The notes: generated from the letters alone by a model not told the origin. A stretch of 64,000 nucleotides of DNA from Anaerolinea sp. (GCA_020725865.1 DYEC01000004.1:62001-126000), one strand, 5' to 3'. Shown: positions 15,050 through 23,573, counted from the first letter of the stretch. Numbers and translations: made by a program.

Positions 15050-16567
15050 ATGCTCGCCCGCGTCTATTCATGTGCAGTCATCGGCCTGGAGGGCGTGATT
15101 GTCGAAGTTGAGGTAGATATCTGCCCTGGGTTGCCGGGAATGGACATTGTTGGTTTGCCTGATAAAGCAGTTCAGGAAAGCCGTAACCGTGTTCAGGCAG
15201 CCATCAAAAACGCTGGTCTAGAATATCCACGCAAACGACTGGTTGTCAATCTGGCACCGGCTTCTGTGCGCAAGGAAGGACCTGCTTATGATCTTCCGAT
15301 TGCCTTAGGGGTGGCTATTCTGACCGGCGACCTGAACCCTTCATGTGTGGAAAGTACCATCGTTATCGGTGAGTTATCACTAGATGGCATTGTCCGCCAT
15401 ACGCGCGGCGTTTTACCTATGGCGGCGATGGCGAGGCAACAGGGCTTCAAACGCATTTTTGTCCCCGAAGCAGACGCTGCAGAAGCGGCTTTAATCCCGG
15501 ATATTGAAGTGATTCCGGTGTCAACGCTGGCTGCATTACTTGCTCACCTGAACAACCATCATCCCATCACGCCACATCCGCCGGTTGAAACAGAACAACT
15601 CATCCCCAGTGTCCTGACTGATTTCAGTGATATCAAAGGACAGGAACACGTCAAACGGGCGCTGGAAGTGGCAGCAGCCGGCGGACATAATTTACTGATG
15701 GTTGGTCCACCGGGAGCTGGTAAAACTCTGTTGGCGCGTGCCTTGCCTTCTATCCTGCCCAAGATGACCATTGATGAAGCGCTGGATGTCACGCGCATCT
15801 ACTCGGTCGCCGATCAACTTCCACCTGATTTGCCGCTCATCCGTACGCGACCCTTTCGCGCGCCCCACCACACCATCAGTCATGCCGGGCTGGTCGGCGG
15901 CGGTAACTGGCCGCATCCGGGTGAAGTATCGCTGGCGCACCGTGGTGTGCTTTTCCTGGATGAATTACCTGAATTTGGTCAGCATGTGTTGGAAGTGTTG
16001 CGCCAGCCTATTGAGGACAAAATTGTTACCATTAGCCGCGCCCAGGGTTCACTGACTTTCCCGGCTAATTTTCAACTGGTTGCTGCAATGAATCCCTGCC
16101 CCTGCGGCTATTATGGCGACCCGGTCAAACCCTGCACCTGTGCTCCTGCAACAGTGACTAAATATCAAAAACGAATCTCGGGACCGTTGTTGGATCGAAT
16201 TGATATTCACATCGAAGTGCCACGAGTCGAATATGAAAAATTGAGCGACCGACGTCTTGGTGAGCCTTCTGAGATTGTTCGTTCACGTGTTGAAGCCGCT
16301 CGGGAACGACAGCGTCAGCGCTTTGGTGGAAGTAATATTGCAACCAATGCCGAAATGCGCCCGGCAGATATTCGTAAGTATTGTGTCCTGGATGATAATG
16401 GTCGCGCTTTAATGAAAACTGCTATGAACCAGTTGCAACTCTCAGCCCGCGCCTACCATCGTGTGCTCAAGCTGGCGCGTACGATTGCCGATATGGCAGG
16501 CAGCGATCCCATTACACCGCAACATCTTGCCGAAGCATTGCAGTATCGTCAGAGAACTGAAGTATAA
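15050..16567 (+). CDS. comM: YifB/ComM family Mg-chelatase-like AAA+ ATPase
   Basis: A 505-residue cytosolic AAA+ protein. ComM homologues act as helicases that extend heteroduplexes during transformation and recombination. The N-terminal 170 residues form the Lon-protease-like fold (MLARVYSCAVIGLEGVIVEVEVDI, GLPDKAVQESRNRVQAAIKN). The Mg-chelatase-type ATPase has Walker A GPPGAGKT at about residue 219, Walker B LFLDELPEF and NPCPCGYYGDP, the latter part of a Cys cluster. The C-terminal helical domain ends RAYHRVLKLARTIADM. Full length for the family. Apparent leaderless start from a consensus promoter. The gene symbol follows the functional name used for the family. Confidence 0.95.
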   Translation: MLARVYSCAVIGLEGVIVEVEVDICPGLPGMDIVGLPDKAVQESRNRVQAAIKNAGLEYPRKRLVVNLAPASVRKEGPAYDLPIALGVAILTGDLNPSCVESTIVIGELSLDGIVRHTRGVLPMAAMARQQGFKRIFVPEADAAEAALIPDIEVIPVSTLAALLAHLNNHHPITPHPPVETEQLIPSVLTDFSDIKGQEHVKRALEVAAAGGHNLLMVGPPGAGKTLLARALPSILPKMTIDEALDVTRIYSVADQLPPDLPLIRTRPFRAPHHTISHAGLVGGGNWPHPGEVSLAHRGVLFLDELPEFGQHVLEVLRQPIEDKIVTISRAQGSLTFPANFQLVAAMNPCPCGYYGDPVKPCTCAPATVTKYQKRISGPLLDRIDIHIEVPRVEYEKLSDRRLGEPSEIVRSRVEAARERQRQRFGGSNIATNAEMRPADIRKYCVLDDNGRALMKTAMNQLQLSARAYHRVLKLARTIADMAGSDPITPQHLAEALQYRQRTEV

Positions 16568-16568
16568 T
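16563..16568 (+). promoter_or_regulatory. Possible -10 for the UbiB-like gene at the end of comM
   Basis: TATAAT overlaps the comM stop codon, with TTGCAG 19 bp upstream. Start would be near 16575, ahead of the ATG at 16643. Weak support because of long spacing. Confidence 0.3.
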
Positions 16569-16642
16569 GAATTTCTTATTAGAGAACAAAGCGGATCGGT
16601 TTTTTCCAAGATGCTTCCATAGCGAGCGTCAATAGAATTTGC

Positions 16643-18349
16643 ATGTTCAATATCCGCTATCCCACGCGCAACATTCGCCGTCTGGTTGAAGTGCAGGCGA
16701 CTTTCGTTCGTTACGGCTTTGATTTCCTGTTTGAAACGACAGAACTGCGCCGCATACGCTCTTTGATGGGAAAGCGCTTTCGTAAGGCGGAGGCTGAAAC
16801 TCTTCAGCTCGGCATTCCCGAACGCCTACGGCTAATTATTCAAGAATTGGGACCAACTTACATCAAACTGGGGCAGATTCTCTCCAGCCGCAGTGACTTG
16901 CTCCCTGGTGAATTTATCCGAGAGTTGTCCAGACTTCAAGATCAGGTTCCTCCCTTTTCGTTCGATCAGGTCGAAAAAGTTATCCGGCACGAATTCAAGA
17001 AATCCATTCCGGAGATATTTCTGGATTTCGAGCCACAGCCGTTTGCCGCTGCGTCCATTGGGCAGGTGCATTATGCCCGTTTGTTCGATGCCACGCCAGT
17101 GGTTGTAAAAGTACAGCGACCCGAAATTCGTACTCAAGTTGAGTCTGATATCGAGATCATTCGTTCATTGGTTCGCCTGATCGAGTCTACCAATGGCTGG
17201 ATCAGACGTTATGGGCTGTCTGAAATTTTTGATGAATTTGCACGTACGCTCGACCGTGAACTGGATTATCGTAACGAAGCCAGTAACGCTGACCATTTGC
17301 GCCGATTAATGATGCCACAACATCATGTGCGTGTTCCTGTGGTTTATTGGGAGTTGACCTCCGAGCGCGTCCTGACCATGGAACGCTGTGATGGCATTAA
17401 AATTAATGACTTGAAAGCATTGGATGCGGCACATGTAGATCGCGTCGAACTGGCAAGGGTATTTATCAACAGTCTACTAACCCAATTGCTGCTGGAAGGT
17501 TTCTATCATGCAGATCCACATCCTGGTAATTTGCTGGTTGATCCTGATGATGAAACCTTGATCTATATTGACTTGGGAATGACCGGTCGCCTACTTGCTG
17601 ATCAACGGCAGGCGCTTGAGGATATCATTCTATCGATTATGCGGCGCGATAGTGCCGATGTGACCAGAATCATCATGAGTATTGGTACGCCCTTTCAAAA
17701 AGTTAATGAGCGAAGCTTGCTCTACTCTATAGACTATATTATTAACCGTTATCTAGAAGTTTCCCTGGAACAGATTCAGTTTGCCACATTACTCAAAGAA
17801 ATTCTTGGTACGATCTTCCGGCACAATATCCGCCTGCCCAGCGAGTATAGCTTGGCGGTAAAAGCGATTATGCAAGGTGAAGAGATTGCCCGCCAGCTTG
17901 ATCCAAAAATATCTATCGCAGAAATTGCCGAGTCCGTCTCCAGGCGAATTATCCTGCAGCGTCTTGCTCCTGAAAACATGCTAGATGCCCTGCGCGATAC
18001 TACTCGGGAGTTTTACCGCCTGCGTTCTGTTATGCCGCGTGCAATGGAATCCATCATTCGTCAGCTTGCCGAAGGCAAACTGGTCATCGGTCTTGACATT
18101 CCGATGTTCAAATGGATCATCAATTCAATCCTGGTCATTGCCAATCGCCTGGTTGCAGGTCTGATTATCACCGGCATGTTGATCGCCGCTGCGATCTTGA
18201 TGAATATTTTTTCTGGAAGACTGGGAACATTTTTTCAAGTTTTGGGCGCCATCGGTTTTATAATTGCTTTTCTGCTGGGCGGTACAATGGTCTGGAGTGT
18301 GATTACCGAAATACGCCGGCAAGAACGCAGTAAAAAAGAAGAGCTATGA
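16643..18349 (+). CDS. ABC1/UbiB-family atypical kinase, membrane anchored
   Basis: 568 residues. Hallmarks of the ABC1/UbiB/ADCK family are the KxGQ motif in PTYIKLGQILSSRSDLLP, the AAASIGQVH loop replacing the usual Gly-rich loop, VVVKVQRPE, HADPHPGNLL and IDLGMTG. Two hydrophobic helices occur in the last 70 residues (ANRLVAGLIITGMLIAAAILM and VLGAIGFIIAFLLGGTMVW). Members influence quinone or lipid metabolism. In organisms without ubiquinone the role is unclear. Followed 15 bp later by the SRPBCC gene. No convincing SD before the ATG. Confidence 0.93.
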   Translation: MFNIRYPTRNIRRLVEVQATFVRYGFDFLFETTELRRIRSLMGKRFRKAEAETLQLGIPERLRLIIQELGPTYIKLGQILSSRSDLLPGEFIRELSRLQDQVPPFSFDQVEKVIRHEFKKSIPEIFLDFEPQPFAAASIGQVHYARLFDATPVVVKVQRPEIRTQVESDIEIIRSLVRLIESTNGWIRRYGLSEIFDEFARTLDRELDYRNEASNADHLRRLMMPQHHVRVPVVYWELTSERVLTMERCDGIKINDLKALDAAHVDRVELARVFINSLLTQLLLEGFYHADPHPGNLLVDPDDETLIYIDLGMTGRLLADQRQALEDIILSIMRRDSADVTRIIMSIGTPFQKVNERSLLYSIDYIINRYLEVSLEQIQFATLLKEILGTIFRHNIRLPSEYSLAVKAIMQGEEIARQLDPKISIAEIAESVSRRIILQRLAPENMLDALRDTTREFYRLRSVMPRAMESIIRQLAEGKLVIGLDIPMFKWIINSILVIANRLVAGLIITGMLIAAAILMNIFSGRLGTFFQVLGAIGFIIAFLLGGTMVWSVITEIRRQERSKKEEL

Positions 18350-18364
18350 GGAGATCGAAGCACG

Positions 18365-18772
18365 ATGGAAACCCTGATCTTATCTATCGTCTTACCTGTT
18401 TCTCAAGAGGAGTTATACCGTGCATGGCTGGATAGCAATGAACACACACGATTTACTACAAGTAGTGCGGTGATTGACCCGCGGGTAGGCGGAGAATTTT
18501 GTGTCTGGGATGGTTATATCACTGGGAAAACACTCGAATTAGAGCCACCACGCCGTATCCTGCAAAGTTGGCGCACAACCGATTTTGCAGATGGAGACCC
18601 GGATAGCCTGCTGGAAATTATATTTGAATCCGTTCCAGATGGAACATGTTTGATACTCAGGCACACCAATATTCCTGAGAGTCAAGCAGCCAGCTATGAG
18701 CAAGGCTGGCAGGAGTATTACTTCGCCCCAATGTTTAAATACTTCTCAACCCGCCTCGAACCCACAGAATAG
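18365..18772 (+). CDS. SRPBCC / AHSA1-like START-fold protein
   Basis: 135 residues. It begins with the typical strand ILSIVLPVSQEELYRAWLDSNEHTRFT and continues VGGEFCVWDGYITGKTLELEPPRRILQSWRT, the classic AHSA1 order, ending with the helix YEQGWQEYYFAPMFKYFS. These helix-grip folds bind hydrophobic ligands or Hsp90. In bacteria the partner is usually unknown. GAGGAG precedes the ATG by 11 bp. Probably cotranscribed with the UbiB-type gene. Confidence 0.88.
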   Translation: METLILSIVLPVSQEELYRAWLDSNEHTRFTTSSAVIDPRVGGEFCVWDGYITGKTLELEPPRRILQSWRTTDFADGDPDSLLEIIFESVPDGTCLILRHTNIPESQAASYEQGWQEYYFAPMFKYFSTRLEPTE

Positions 18773-18809
18773 AGGCTCTGTCAGTTTATTTATCGGCAGG
18801 TCAGCACCC

Positions 18810-19214
18810 TTAAGCTTCGCGACCACCTTTTAGGCTATCCTGCAGCTTCTTGAGTGCTTCCCAATTGCCCTTTGCAGCCAGGCGCGCTTGCTCGGGCCAG
18901 GTCGTGGGATCGGCAAGCCGCAGGCCAGCATCCTCCAGGATGCGGTGCAGAGTTTCCACCTCAGTCTGCGCCAGTTGCGCAAATGTTTGAATCCCTGCTG
19001 CCTGCAATGTGCTTGCAATCTTGGGCCCAATTCCTTCAATCACCTTCAGATCATCTGGTTTCTCTGGGCTGACTGATTTTGATGCTAGTTTTGTGCGTTC
19101 CTGACGGTGCAGCCAGATTGCTAGCAGCAAAACGAGAAGGATTACAATAACGATAATAATTGCCCAGACAATACTGTCACTTTGCATGGCAACAACCATG
19201 CTGTGTCTAGCCAT
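18810..19214 (-). CDS. Membrane-anchored helix-hairpin-helix protein
   Basis: 134 residues from the ATG at 19214, chosen because GGAGGT sits 6 bp before it. The longer frame adds 14 residues without support. One transmembrane helix lies at about residues 14-35 (VWAIIIVIVILLVLLLAIW). After a charged linker comes a helix-hairpin-helix motif, LKVIEGIGPKIASTLQAAGI, then TFAQLAQTEVETLHRIL and a WPEQARLAAKGNWEALKKLQ helix. Such HhH modules bind DNA or mediate protein contacts. The membrane anchor is the unusual part. Directly downstream of a soluble DUF4332 HhH gene, separated by a terminator-like hairpin. Confidence 0.82.
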   Translation of the reverse strand: MARHSMVVAMQSDSIVWAIIIVIVILLVLLLAIWLHRQERTKLASKSVSPEKPDDLKVIEGIGPKIASTLQAAGIQTFAQLAQTEVETLHRILEDAGLRLADPTTWPEQARLAAKGNWEALKKLQDSLKGGREA

Positions 19215-19230
19215 CGTGCACCTCCCGAAT

Positions 19231-19266
19231 AAAAATCTCAGCCCGGTAGATAACACCCTGGCTGAG
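19231..19266 (-). terminator. Terminator or attenuator between the two helix-hairpin-helix genes
   Basis: On the minus strand, CTCAGCC pairs with GGCTGAG around a 16-nt loop and runs into ATTTTTATT. The hairpin ends just before the SD of the downstream gene (start 19214), so partial read-through could set the ratio of the two products. Confidence 0.65.
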
Positions 19267-19274
19267 TTTACCCA

Positions 19275-19679
19275 TCAATAGGTAATCACGCGTGGAAGCG
19301 ACTTTGCCTGCTCGATCCAGTCTTCTACCTGATGTTTGACTGGCATCTTCCGCACCAGTTTTTTGGCGGCATTTACCTCAACCAGTTTGTTATAGAGGTT
19401 TTCTGCATTGCGCTGAGCCAGTTCGACAACTGTGTCAACACCTGCTTCTTCCAGAAGATCGGCATATTCCTCGCCTACACCTTTGATGCGGAACAAGTCT
19501 ACATGGTTAACCCATTCAAGTATAAGCTTTTCTGAAATACCCGTTTGCTCGGCAAGCTCTTTGCGCCCTTTGGGAGTCGAACCTTTTTGCAAAAGTATAT
19601 CTGTGCTGGTTACCCCAGCTTCTTTCAGTTTTGCGGCAAATTTTTCGCCAATTCCCTCAACGCTTAACAAACTGGACAT
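19275..19679 (-). CDS. DUF4332 helix-hairpin-helix protein
   Basis: 134 residues. Two consecutive HhH units: SVEGIGEKFAAKLKEAGVTS near the N-terminus and IKGVGEEYADLLEEAGVDTV in the middle, then LYNKLVEVNAAKKLVRKMP and VEDWIEQAKSLP. This order is typical of DUF4332. Soluble, no signal peptide. Function unestablished. The fold suggests nucleic-acid or protein binding. GGAGG lies 4-8 bp before the ATG. The downstream neighbour is a membrane-anchored HhH protein. Confidence 0.85.
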   Translation of the reverse strand: MSSLLSVEGIGEKFAAKLKEAGVTSTDILLQKGSTPKGRKELAEQTGISEKLILEWVNHVDLFRIKGVGEEYADLLEEAGVDTVVELAQRNAENLYNKLVEVNAAKKLVRKMPVKHQVEDWIEQAKSLPRVITY

Positions 19680-19885
19680 TGTGCCTCCTTATGATTGGAT
19701 AGATTAAATTTGACCAGTGATATCATCATTGTACAACAATTTCTCATAAAATACACAAGACATATCCCGTTTTCGGTTTAGAATATAACAAGAGTAACCG
19801 TTTAATTCTTGTTGCTCGAGCAGGCATAAGGCTATTGTAAAAAATCATTTGATATAGACAGCCCAGCAATTCTGAAGGACTAAGG

Positions 19886-21061
19886 ATGAAAACCAGCATT
19901 CTTCCCCTTGAAATTCTCATGCGCGCTTTTCCGGGTTTAGGCAAAGAGGAGGCCGAGGACATCATTGGTGTAAGCGAATTGCACAGTTTTCCACCCAACA
20001 CAATGGTGTGTTGCGAGGGAGCGTATGAAACAACATTCTACATCATCCTGGAGGGGGAGGTCGAGGTCACCAAACTGATCAACCCGAATGAAGTTCGTGT
20101 TCTAAAGCATCTAAAAGCCGGAGACTTTTTTGGAGAGATGGCTATCATCCATAATGCACCACGTGCAGCAACAGTCACAACTGTTCTTCCAACTACAACG
20201 CTGGTCATCCAAAAAGAGGCGTTTTCTAAATTGTTAGAGACCAACAGTAGCATGTCCTTGGCGATGGTTCGAGAAGTCAGTCGGAGATTACGTGAAAATG
20301 ACGAGATGGCAATTGAAGACCTGCGTCTGAAAGCGAAAGAGCTTGCAGAAGCCTATCAACAACTTGCGGAACTGGATTTCGCCCGACGTCAGTTTCTTAC
20401 AACCATTGCTCATGAATTGCGCACTCCCCTGATGGCTGCCAGCGGGTATATGCAGGTGATTCTGAGCGGCAAACTACAGGAAGAAGCCTTGTCTTCTGCC
20501 CTAAACACGGTAGGACGTAATCTGCAAGAAATCATCGCTTTGGTGAACGATATTCTGTTTTTGCAGGAAATGGATTTGATATTACCAGAATTTCAGCCCA
20601 CGGATATTGACAGCGTGATTGCCATTGCTGTTGAGCAGCAACGCGCCTATGCTACGCGTAACAAGGTTGATCTGAAACTAACTATTCCTTCTGGCTTGCC
20701 ACCCGTGAATGCAGATGCCAAAAGCCTGGTTCGAGCCTTTGCGGCTATCCTGAACAATGCCATCAAGTTCAGCCCGGATGGAGGTGAAGTTCTGATAGAG
20801 GTCAGCTGTGACCGCCACCTGATTCACATCCTGTTTCAAGATCACGGTGTTGGCATTACACCCGAAGCCTTACCCAAAATTTTTGACCGCTTTTTCCATC
20901 TGGATAACATCGGTGGACATCTCTTTCGAGGAATTGGGCTAGGGTTATCTATTGCCCGCCAGGTAATTGAACAACATCATGGTTCAATCGAGGTTCGAAG
21001 CGAGCCGGGTAAGGGCAGCATTTTCATCGTTCATTTGCCTCAACTCACAAAAAGCGACTAA
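19886..21061 (+). CDS. Sensor histidine kinase with N-terminal cyclic-nucleotide-binding domain
   Basis: 391 residues, no transmembrane segment. Residues 1-130 are a cNMP-binding beta-barrel (FYIILEGEVEVTKL, GDFFGEMAIIHNAPRAATVTT, the latter the phosphate-binding cassette). A short coiled coil follows, then HisKA with the H-box TTIAHELRTPLMAASGY and HATPase_c with N-box ILNNAIKFSPDGG, then FQDHGVGI, FDRFF and GIGLGLSIARQ. A cytosolic two-component kinase probably gated by a nucleotide second messenger. No response regulator is adjacent. SD AAGGACTAAGG before the ATG. Its end overlaps the convergent EamA gene by 4 bp. Confidence 0.92.
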   Translation: MKTSILPLEILMRAFPGLGKEEAEDIIGVSELHSFPPNTMVCCEGAYETTFYIILEGEVEVTKLINPNEVRVLKHLKAGDFFGEMAIIHNAPRAATVTTVLPTTTLVIQKEAFSKLLETNSSMSLAMVREVSRRLRENDEMAIEDLRLKAKELAEAYQQLAELDFARRQFLTTIAHELRTPLMAASGYMQVILSGKLQEEALSSALNTVGRNLQEIIALVNDILFLQEMDLILPEFQPTDIDSVIAIAVEQQRAYATRNKVDLKLTIPSGLPPVNADAKSLVRAFAAILNNAIKFSPDGGEVLIEVSCDRHLIHILFQDHGVGITPEALPKIFDRFFHLDNIGGHLFRGIGLGLSIARQVIEQHHGSIEVRSEPGKGSIFIVHLPQLTKSD

Positions 21062-21483
21062 CCGGCAGTTAATAAGACAATTCCACCCACAGTGAGCAGC
21101 ATTCCAGTCACAGTCTTAACTGTTAACGGTTCGCCCCCAAATAATGTACTCATTAAAGCACCAAATAATGGTGAAGTAAATGCAATTGGCATGACACGTG
21201 TTAGTGGTGCGCCTTTGATTGCAGCGTAAAAACAAAGCATCCCTATCGAGCCAGCCATCACACCCCCACCAACGATCATATATAGCAGCGACTTTGGCCC
21301 AGCCTGGGATAGGGTCTTCCACTGGGGCGCACTAACTGCACCGAGGATTAAAAACGCGATCGCAGTGCGAATTGTAATGCCCATTTGCGGTGAAAGTTGT
21401 CCAAGGTGTAGACCCTTTTTCTCGAAATAACCTCCTATCCCCCAGGCCATAGCAGTCAACACTGCAAGCAATTGTGGTTTCAT
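21058..21483 (-). CDS. Half-size EamA-type (DMT superfamily) membrane protein
   Basis: 141 residues from the ATG at 21483, with GGAG 10 bp upstream. Five hydrophobic helices form one EamA module: PQLLAVLTAMAWGIGGYFEKKGL, then AIAFLILGAVS, LLYMIVGGGVMAGSIGMLCFYAAIKGAPLTRVMPIAFTSPLFGALMSTLFGGE, and VTGMLLTVGGIVLL. Full DMT exporters have two such modules, so this one presumably dimerises. The substrate cannot be inferred. Divergent from mraZ. Confidence 0.88.
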   Translation of the reverse strand: MKPQLLAVLTAMAWGIGGYFEKKGLHLGQLSPQMGITIRTAIAFLILGAVSAPQWKTLSQAGPKSLLYMIVGGGVMAGSIGMLCFYAAIKGAPLTRVMPIAFTSPLFGALMSTLFGGEPLTVKTVTGMLLTVGGIVLLTAG

Positions 21484-21537
21484 TGAAAGAGCCTCCATTT
21501 CTTACAAAATTGTAACGAATCAAAGTGTAAAAACCAC

Positions 21538-21566
21538 TTGCAAAATCCAAGTTTTTCGTATATACT
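21538..21566 (+). promoter_or_regulatory. Promoter of the mraZ/dcw cluster
   Basis: TTGCAA (21538-21543), exact 17-bp spacer, TATACT (21561-21566). The start point would fall near 21573, inside the MraZ repeats that follow. Confidence 0.8.
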
Positions 21567-21600
21567 GTGGAAGAAAGTGGTTAAAAGTGGGTTAAAGTGG
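21567..21600 (+). promoter_or_regulatory. MraZ operator: four GTGG repeats at 10-bp spacing
   Basis: GTGG occurs at 21567, 21577, 21587 and 21597, exactly one helical turn apart and separated by A/T-rich hexamers. MraZ is known to repress its own operon through GTGG/TGGG-type direct repeats with this period. The array abuts the -10 and overlaps the predicted start point, which would allow direct blocking of polymerase. Confidence 0.88.
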
Positions 21601-21649
21601 AGCGCCGGGCTTCTCCGGCGTTCCGGCTTAAACACAGAGGGTAGAACGT

Positions 21650-22090
21650 ATGTTCTTTGGGCGATATGATCATACACTTGACGAAAAGGGTCGCATAACG
21701 ATTCCGGTGCGTTTTCGCGACGCGTTATTGTATGGCGCATATATTACGCGTGGGTTTGACCAGAATTTGCTTGTGTGGGTCGCGGCGGATTTTGAAGAAG
21801 TCGCCCAACGCGTTAACCAAATGAGCATTACCGACCCAACAGCCCGAATGCTGCGGCGAATGATCTTTTCTACTGCAGAACCGGTTGACATTGACCGTGC
21901 CGGGCGTATTCTCATCCCCGGCTTTCTTCGAGAGGCAGGTGGTCTGGAAAAAACGGTTGTCATTGTTGGTACGGGCAACAGCTATTTTGAAATTTGGTCT
22001 CCAGAGCGTTGGGCTGAGCACGACGTTCTGTTACAAGATCAATCCATGCTGGAGCGGTTGACGGCACTTGACCTGCCGGTAAAACCATGA
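21650..22090 (+). CDS. mraZ: Transcriptional regulator MraZ
   Basis: 146 residues, the family size. Two AbrB-like half domains: MFFGRYDHTLDEKGRITIPVRFRDAL at the N-terminus and TAEPVDIDRAGRILIPGFLREAGGL in the second half, each with the DxxGR-[IV]x[IV]P motif. MraZ forms a ring that binds spaced direct repeats and represses the dcw cluster. First gene of the cluster, behind the repeats at 21567-21600. The stop overlaps the rsmH start (ATGA). Confidence 0.97.
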   Translation: MFFGRYDHTLDEKGRITIPVRFRDALLYGAYITRGFDQNLLVWVAADFEEVAQRVNQMSITDPTARMLRRMIFSTAEPVDIDRAGRILIPGFLREAGGLEKTVVIVGTGNSYFEIWSPERWAEHDVLLQDQSMLERLTALDLPVKP

Positions 22091-23037
22091 CACAAAGCGC
22101 GGATAAACTACTCTCACCGCACCAGCCCGTTCTTTACCAAGAGATTATAACCGCGTTGCGCCCGAAAAGCCCAGGGTGTTATGTGGACGCCACAGTTGGT
22201 GCGGGGGGGCACGCCTGGGGGCTTCTGCAAGAAAGCAGCCCGGCTGGTCATCTGCTGGGTCTGGATGTTGATCCCCAGGCGCTGGCTCTTGCAAGCCAGC
22301 GCCTTGCTGTTTTTGGGGATCGGGTTATTTTGATCCAGGCATCCTATACCACACTGACGGAGCAGCTACAACATCTGGGCTGGGAGAAGGTGGATGGCAT
22401 CGTTCTGGATTTGGGAGTTTCGTCAATGCAGTTGGATACCCCTCAGCGAGGTTTTTCATTTCGAGTAGATGGTCCCCTGGACATGCGTTTTTACCCTGGT
22501 CAAACGCTGAGTGCTGCAAAACTGGTCAACGAACTACCCGAGGAAGAACTGGCAGATATAATCTGGCGCTATGGAGAAGAGCGAAATGCTCGCCGTATTG
22601 CCCGGGCAATCTGTCAGGCACGGCCACTGCAAACCACTTCTGAACTGGCGGATGTTATTTTGAAGGTTTCGGGACGGCGTACCAGCCGTATTCATCCAGC
22701 AACCCGCACCTTCCAGGCGTTGCGTATCGCTGTAAACCAGGAATTAAACGCACTGGAAGAAGTCTTGCCCCAGGCAGTTGCGGTGCTTGCACCAGGCGGC
22801 CGGTTGGCGGTCATCTCATTTCATTCGTTGGAGGATAGAATTGTCAAGCGATTCTTCCTTCAGGAGAGTCAAAATTGTATCTGTCCTCCACGTCAGCCAA
22901 TGTGTACTTGCGGGCACCATGCAACCATCAAGATCATTACCCGCCGCCCATTGGTAGCCAGCGCAGAGGAAATTCAGAAAAACCCAAGAGCACGTAGTGC
23001 TCGCTTGCGGGTTGCTGAAAAACTCAAACTGGCATGA
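22087..23037 (+). CDS. rsmH: 16S rRNA (cytosine(1402)-N(4))-methyltransferase
   Basis: 316 residues. SAM-dependent methylation of C1402 in the decoding centre. Family blocks: HQPVLYQEIITALRP, DATVGAGGHAWGLLQ (SAM loop), GLDVDPQALALA, GIVLDLGVSSMQLDTPQRGFSF, LDMRFYP, TRTFQALRIAVNQELNALE and FHSLEDRIVKRFF. A Cys cluster near the C-terminus (CICPPRQPMCTC) is also usual. Overlaps mraZ by 4 bp, indicating translational coupling. Confidence 0.97.
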   Translation: MTQSADKLLSPHQPVLYQEIITALRPKSPGCYVDATVGAGGHAWGLLQESSPAGHLLGLDVDPQALALASQRLAVFGDRVILIQASYTTLTEQLQHLGWEKVDGIVLDLGVSSMQLDTPQRGFSFRVDGPLDMRFYPGQTLSAAKLVNELPEEELADIIWRYGEERNARRIARAICQARPLQTTSELADVILKVSGRRTSRIHPATRTFQALRIAVNQELNALEEVLPQAVAVLAPGGRLAVISFHSLEDRIVKRFFLQESQNCICPPRQPMCTCGHHATIKIITRRPLVASAEEIQKNPRARSARLRVAEKLKLA

Positions 23038-23105
23038 CAGTTGCATGAGATAAAGGTCGTAAACAGGTGTCCAACAGAAGAGATAGAGCGTGTTGAGGTA
23101 GCACT

Positions 23106-23573
23106 ATGAATAAACGTTGGATACAGGCATATAAAGAAGCGCCCTGGCGTGTACAGGTCAAACGTATCGCGGCGTTTTTATCCGCAATGATTGCAATTGC
23201 AATTGTTGCTGGACTTTATCTAAATATCACAGCCCAAACTGCTGCCGCTGGAGTAGAAGCCCGCAAATTGGAAAAACAGCGTGATGAATTAATGCGCCAG
23301 AATTCTGACCTAAGAACCCAACTGGGTTTTATGTCGTCACGAGTCGAGATGGAACGACGGGCGCGTGAGTTGGGATACGAACCGGTCAATCCTGACCAGC
23401 TCGAATACATGGTTATTGAAGGCTACCCGGGTCGGGACTCAATTCGGCTTGCTTCGCCTCCAAGTCCTCTGCAAACCTCAAGACCACTACTTAAGCCGGA
23501 TTATACACAATCACTGGGTGAGTGGTTGATGAACAAAATGGCAAGCCTTCCTGGAAGGGAGGGCGAGGAATGA
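23106..23573 (+). CDS. FtsL/DivIC-like septum formation protein
   Basis: 155 residues: short basic cytosolic tail, one transmembrane helix (about 24-44, IAAFLSAMIAIAIVAGLYLNI), then a coiled coil (EARKLEKQRDELMRQNSDLRTQLGFMSSRVEMERRARELGY) and a proline-containing extracytoplasmic tail. Topology, size and position between rsmH and ftsI match FtsL, which bridges FtsQ and FtsI/FtsW in the divisome. FtsL and FtsB are hard to tell apart by sequence, so no symbol is given. Stop overlaps the ftsI start. Confidence 0.85.
   Translation: MNKRWIQAYKEAPWRVQVKRIAAFLSAMIAIAIVAGLYLNITAQTAAAGVEARKLEKQRDELMRQNSDLRTQLGFMSSRVEMERRARELGYEPVNPDQLEYMVIEGYPGRDSIRLASPPSPLQTSRPLLKPDYTQSLGEWLMNKMASLPGREGEE

Noticed and set aside
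16633-16638. TAGAAT just before the UbiB-like ATG as a -10
   Set aside because: Only 4 bp to the ATG and no -35, so the start point would fall inside the coding region.
21567-21600. GTGG repeats as a CRISPR or tandem-repeat expansion
   Set aside because: Only four short units with variable spacers, fully explained as an MraZ operator.
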